A program made the position numbers and the translations under genes. A stretch of 16,459 nt of DNA, taken from the NCBI GenBank assembly GCA_946404705.1, contig CAMJES010000017.1:1-16459 (forward strand). The letters are read 5' to 3'. Shown piece after piece: positions 13,962 to 16,459 of this stretch. How positions within the stretch are numbered: the first letter of the stretch is position 1; every line of letters begins with the position of its first letter. The notes below the pieces were generated by a model, which was not told the origin of the DNA, made no database searches, and saw nothing but the letters and a program-made list of their open reading frames with translations. The stretch is from an uncultured Ruminococcus sp. (GTDB lineage: Bacteria > Bacillota > Clostridia > Oscillospirales > Ruminococcaceae).

Positions 13962-14883
13962 CTATTTTTTTACATTCTGCAATAATTGTACTAAATGCTG
14001 TATCTTCTGCAATTTCGACCCACTCAATTCGTTCATCTCGACGAAACCATGTAAGCTGACGCTTGGCATAATTGCGTGAATATTGTTTTATTTTGTCGAT
14101 ACATTCTTCTTTTGTCTTAACATTCTCGAAATATGGGATAAACTCCTTGTATCCGATAGCCTGACAAGCAGTTCCGAGCTTTTTATTTTCATAAACAGCA
14201 CGGCACTCCTCAACAAGACCGTTTTCAAGCATCATATCTACCCTTTTGTTTATCCTTTCATAAAGAATACTTCTGTCCTTGTATGTCAAGCCGATCATAC
14301 ACGCATTATAAAGCGGCTCCTGCATACGGTTAAGCTCTTTATGACGGCTGAACGGAATACCCGTCACTTCATATACTTCAAGCGCACGGATAATTCTTGT
14401 CAAATTTGCAGCAGGTATCTTTTCGGCAGCTTCGGGGTCAACCTTTCTGAGCCTTTCGAGCATTTCTTCTCCGCCAAGCTCGGCTGCCTCTTCGGTAAGC
14501 CGTCTGCGGACGCTGCCGTCGGTCACCGCATTGTCAAAATTGATGTTGTCAATAAGCGAAGAAACATAAAGTCCCGTACCGCCGACCAATATCGGCAGCT
14601 TTCCCCTTCCTGCTATATCGGAAATTTTCTGCTGCGCAAGCTTAACATATTCGGCAACGCTGAAAGAAGCTGCAGGTTCAAGCTCGCTTATAAGATGATG
14701 AGGAATTCCCTGCATTTCATCAGCAGTAGGCTTTGCGGTCGCAATGTCCATTCCTTTATATATCTGCATCGAATCGGCGGAAACCACTTCCCCGTTATAC
14801 TCCTTTGCAAGAGCGATACCGACTGCGGTTTTTCCCGAAGCTGTCGGGCCGACAACTGCTATCAAAGGCTGCTTTTTTTCCAT
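13939..14883 (-). CDS. miaA: tRNA dimethylallyltransferase MiaA
   Basis: MiaA transfers a dimethylallyl group to N6 of A37 in tRNAs that read codons starting with U, stabilising codon-anticodon pairing. The 314-residue length is typical. Motifs: P-loop GPTASGKT (12-19), SADSMQIYKGMDIATAKP (35-52), GIPHHLI (59-65), VGGTGLY (100-106), NLTRIIRALEVYEVTG in the middle, GTACQAIGYKE and RRDERIEW towards the C-terminus. The ATG overlaps the mutL stop by one base (TGATG), with AGGAGA 8 bases upstream inside mutL. The stop codon TGA forms part of the hfq promoter's extended -10. mutL-miaA-hfq order is widely conserved. Confidence 0.98.
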   Translation of the reverse strand: MEKKQPLIAVVGPTASGKTAVGIALAKEYNGEVVSADSMQIYKGMDIATAKPTADEMQGIPHHLISELEPAASFSVAEYVKLAQQKISDIAGRGKLPILVGGTGLYVSSLIDNINFDNAVTDGSVRRRLTEEAAELGGEEMLERLRKVDPEAAEKIPAANLTRIIRALEVYEVTGIPFSRHKELNRMQEPLYNACMIGLTYKDRSILYERINKRVDMMLENGLVEECRAVYENKKLGTACQAIGYKEFIPYFENVKTKEECIDKIKQYSRNYAKRQLTWFRRDERIEWVEIAEDTAFSTIIAECKKIVAKTEIL

Positions 14884-16459
14884 CAGACAATTCTCCTGAA
14901 CTGCTTATCAAGCTCATATTTTGTAATTTTAAACATAACAGGTCTGCCGTGCGGACAGTAGCGAATGCTTTCATTTTCAAGAAGCGTTCGAACTATCTCC
15001 GAAAGCTCTATCGGACTGTTTTCATCGTTTGCTTTTATTGCCGCCTTGCAGGCAAAGGTATGATACATATCATCAAGTATGACCGGAAGCGGATTGCTGC
15101 GGTTATTTCTGAAATTATCCGCAAGCTCGATAACAAGATCGGCAGGGTCGCAGCCGTCAAGCATTGCAGGAATTCCGTTAATGCTGACCGAAGTATTTCG
15201 GTTTTCCTTAAACGAAAATCCAAGATCAAAAGCAGTCTGCTTGTTCTGAATAAGAGCGTCAAATTCATCGTTTGAAAGCATAACGTCAACCGATTCGAGC
15301 ATCATCTGGCATTGCAGGTTCTGCTGTCCCGATTTAAGCTTTTCAAAAAGAATACGCTCGTGTGCCGCGTGTTTATCGACAATTATTATCTCCTTGTCGA
15401 CTTCGGCAACAATATATTCCTTGAACGCCTCGCCGATTATACGGAAAAAGATCTCCTTTTTCGGCTGTTCAATTATCGGCGCAGCAGACTGTTCGGTTAT
15501 ATACTTATATCCGCCGCTGTGTTCGGCAATTTCAGGCTTGACGTTTGCAGGTATATCCTCGGGCGGCTCAACAGTATATGGTATATCTGTCTGAAAGCTT
15601 TCATTCTGCGAATCATTATATTCGACCTGAACCGTGACATTTTTCTTAGGCTCAAGCTTTTCAAAGTTCTGTTTGATTTCTGTTTTCTGATTTGAATCAT
15701 ACCGAGCATTTCCGTAAAAACTGCCGCTGAAAGCATTGCCTTGACTGTCGTGGGAATTGTTAACATTCACCGAAGCTGTTCCGACAGTCGGGATATTCTC
15801 TCTTCTTCCGACAACTTCATCAACTTCATTTATTCTAACTCTCGGCTCGGACTGTTCCGCCTGCTTTTCGGTATCGAACATAAGCTGTTTGCCGATGTTA
15901 TAGCTTTCGGGAAGCGGTCTTGTATAATCGGGAACAGGCTGTTTTATCTCTATCGGCATCGGCTCGGAATTATTTTGTATAGCCGTTTTGACCGAAAAGA
16001 AAATGCTGTCATGGATAAGTCTGTCGTCATTGAAACGGACTTCTATTTTCGCAGGGTGAACATTGACATCCAGCATTACCGGAGAAATCTCCATAAGCAG
16101 TACGCAGGCAGGAAATTTTCCCTCCATAATGCTGTTCTGATAAGCTTCTTCAAGTGCGTATGAACAGATATAGGATTTAACATATCTTCCGTTTACAAAA
16201 AAATACTGGAAATTGCGCTTTGGTCTGCCTTTGAGCGGCTTAACAGTAAAGCCTTGTATCTTTACACCGTTAAGCTTGTATTTTACGGGAATAAGCGATT
16301 CCGCGAAATCCTTGCCCATAACGGAATATATTGAAGAATAAAGATCGCCGTCGCCCGGTGTAAAGAAATCCTGATGATTATTCCGAATGAACTTGAACGC
16401 TATCTCTGGGTGAGAAACCGCTATTTTGCTTGTAATATCTGCAATCGCATTACCCTCGG
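14883..16459 (-). CDS. mutL: DNA mismatch repair protein MutL, partial (N-terminus beyond the right edge)
   Basis: MutL links MutS mismatch recognition to strand incision. The frame is open from the right edge (last full codon 16455-16457) to TGA at 14883-14885, giving 524 residues. Roughly the first 170, holding the ATP-binding GHKL motifs, are outside the window. Seen here: the second half of the N-terminal domain with VNGR (88-91) and the DVNVHPAKIEVRF motif (from 130); a variable linker (about 167-330); and a C-terminal domain with DKHAAHERILFE (361-372, fitting the DxHAxxExxxxE endonuclease metal site), ACKAAIK (469-475) and CPHGRP (501-506). All mark a MutL with nicking activity, as expected for bacteria lacking MutH. 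An internal ATG at 16317-16319 is not the start, because the coding frame continues upstream with family-like sequence. It overlaps miaA by one base. Confidence 0.97.
   Translation of the reverse strand, partial: EGNAIADITSKIAVSHPEIAFKFIRNNHQDFFTPGDGDLYSSIYSVMGKDFAESLIPVKYKLNGVKIQGFTVKPLKGRPKRNFQYFFVNGRYVKSYICSYALEEAYQNSIMEGKFPACVLLMEISPVMLDVNVHPAKIEVRFNDDRLIHDSIFFSVKTAIQNNSEPMPIEIKQPVPDYTRPLPESYNIGKQLMFDTEKQAEQSEPRVRINEVDEVVGRRENIPTVGTASVNVNNSHDSQGNAFSGSFYGNARYDSNQKTEIKQNFEKLEPKKNVTVQVEYNDSQNESFQTDIPYTVEPPEDIPANVKPEIAEHSGGYKYITEQSAAPIIEQPKKEIFFRIIGEAFKEYIVAEVDKEIIIVDKHAAHERILFEKLKSGQQNLQCQMMLESVDVMLSNDEFDALIQNKQTAFDLGFSFKENRNTSVSINGIPAMLDGCDPADLVIELADNFRNNRSNPLPVILDDMYHTFACKAAIKANDENSPIELSEIVRTLLENESIRYCPHGRPVMFKITKYELDKQFRRIV

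Noticed and set aside
14083..14961. A 292-codon open frame on the + strand opposite miaA
   Set aside because: Antisense to full-length MiaA with all motifs in place. No plausible domains or ribosome site.
1..16459. CRISPR arrays, tRNA/rRNA genes, insertion sequences, phage or defence genes
   Set aside because: I saw no direct-repeat arrays, cloverleaf-like segments, transposase motifs or integrase motifs. Coding density is almost complete with housekeeping genes.

Overview
The window is a conserved housekeeping stretch of a low-to-moderate GC Gram-positive bacterium, most likely a clostridial Firmicute of the Ruminococcaceae/Oscillospirales kind. The basis is the gene order sepF-ylmH-divIVA-ileS-lspA-rluD (the tail of the Gram-positive division cluster), the DivIVA/SepF pair, a transketolase split into two subunits, and strong AGGAG-type ribosome sites. 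The exact genus is inference. The first ~54 bases are not biological: they match the Illumina P5/TruSeq universal adapter with two mismatches, so this is the untrimmed end of an assembled contig.

Layout. Bases 55-517 (+ strand) hold the C-terminal 153 residues of an RlmL/YpsC-type RNA methyltransferase, cut by the contig end. It converges on everything else and shares a hairpin terminator (608-650) with it. From 680 to the right edge all genes lie on the minus strand. In transcription order (right to left) they are: mutL (N-terminus off the right edge), miaA, hfq, an HlyD-like membrane-anchored protein, yggS/ylmE, sepF, ylmH, divIVA, ileS, lspA, rluD, a Cof-type HAD phosphatase, the two transketolase subunits and ligA. 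Gaps are tiny or genes overlap. The exceptions are short leaders before hfq (which carries a convincing promoter and a perfect 17-bp palindrome), ileS and ligA. No gene-free stretch exceeds 300 bases.

Function. mutL-miaA-hfq is a widely conserved trio (mismatch repair, tRNA i6A37 synthesis, RNA chaperone). The middle block supports division and envelope growth (SepF, DivIVA, YggS, YlmH), followed by isoleucyl-tRNA charging, lipoprotein signal peptidase and rRNA pseudouridylation. The left block adds a sugar-phosphate-type phosphatase, non-oxidative pentose phosphate metabolism and DNA ligase.

I found no mobile element, phage, CRISPR, toxin, defence system or RNA gene, and no clearly new multi-gene system. 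The points most worth a second look are: the uncharacterised HlyD-like protein inside the division operon; a DivIVA lacking the usual membrane-inserting Phe-Arg tip; altered signature motifs in IleRS plus no T-box leader; a hairpin between ileS and lspA with its T-tract facing against the operon; an attenuator-like hairpin abutting the ligA ribosome site; and the palindrome in the hfq leader. Several genes have a misleading upstream start codon touching their Shine-Dalgarno; I moved those starts downstream.
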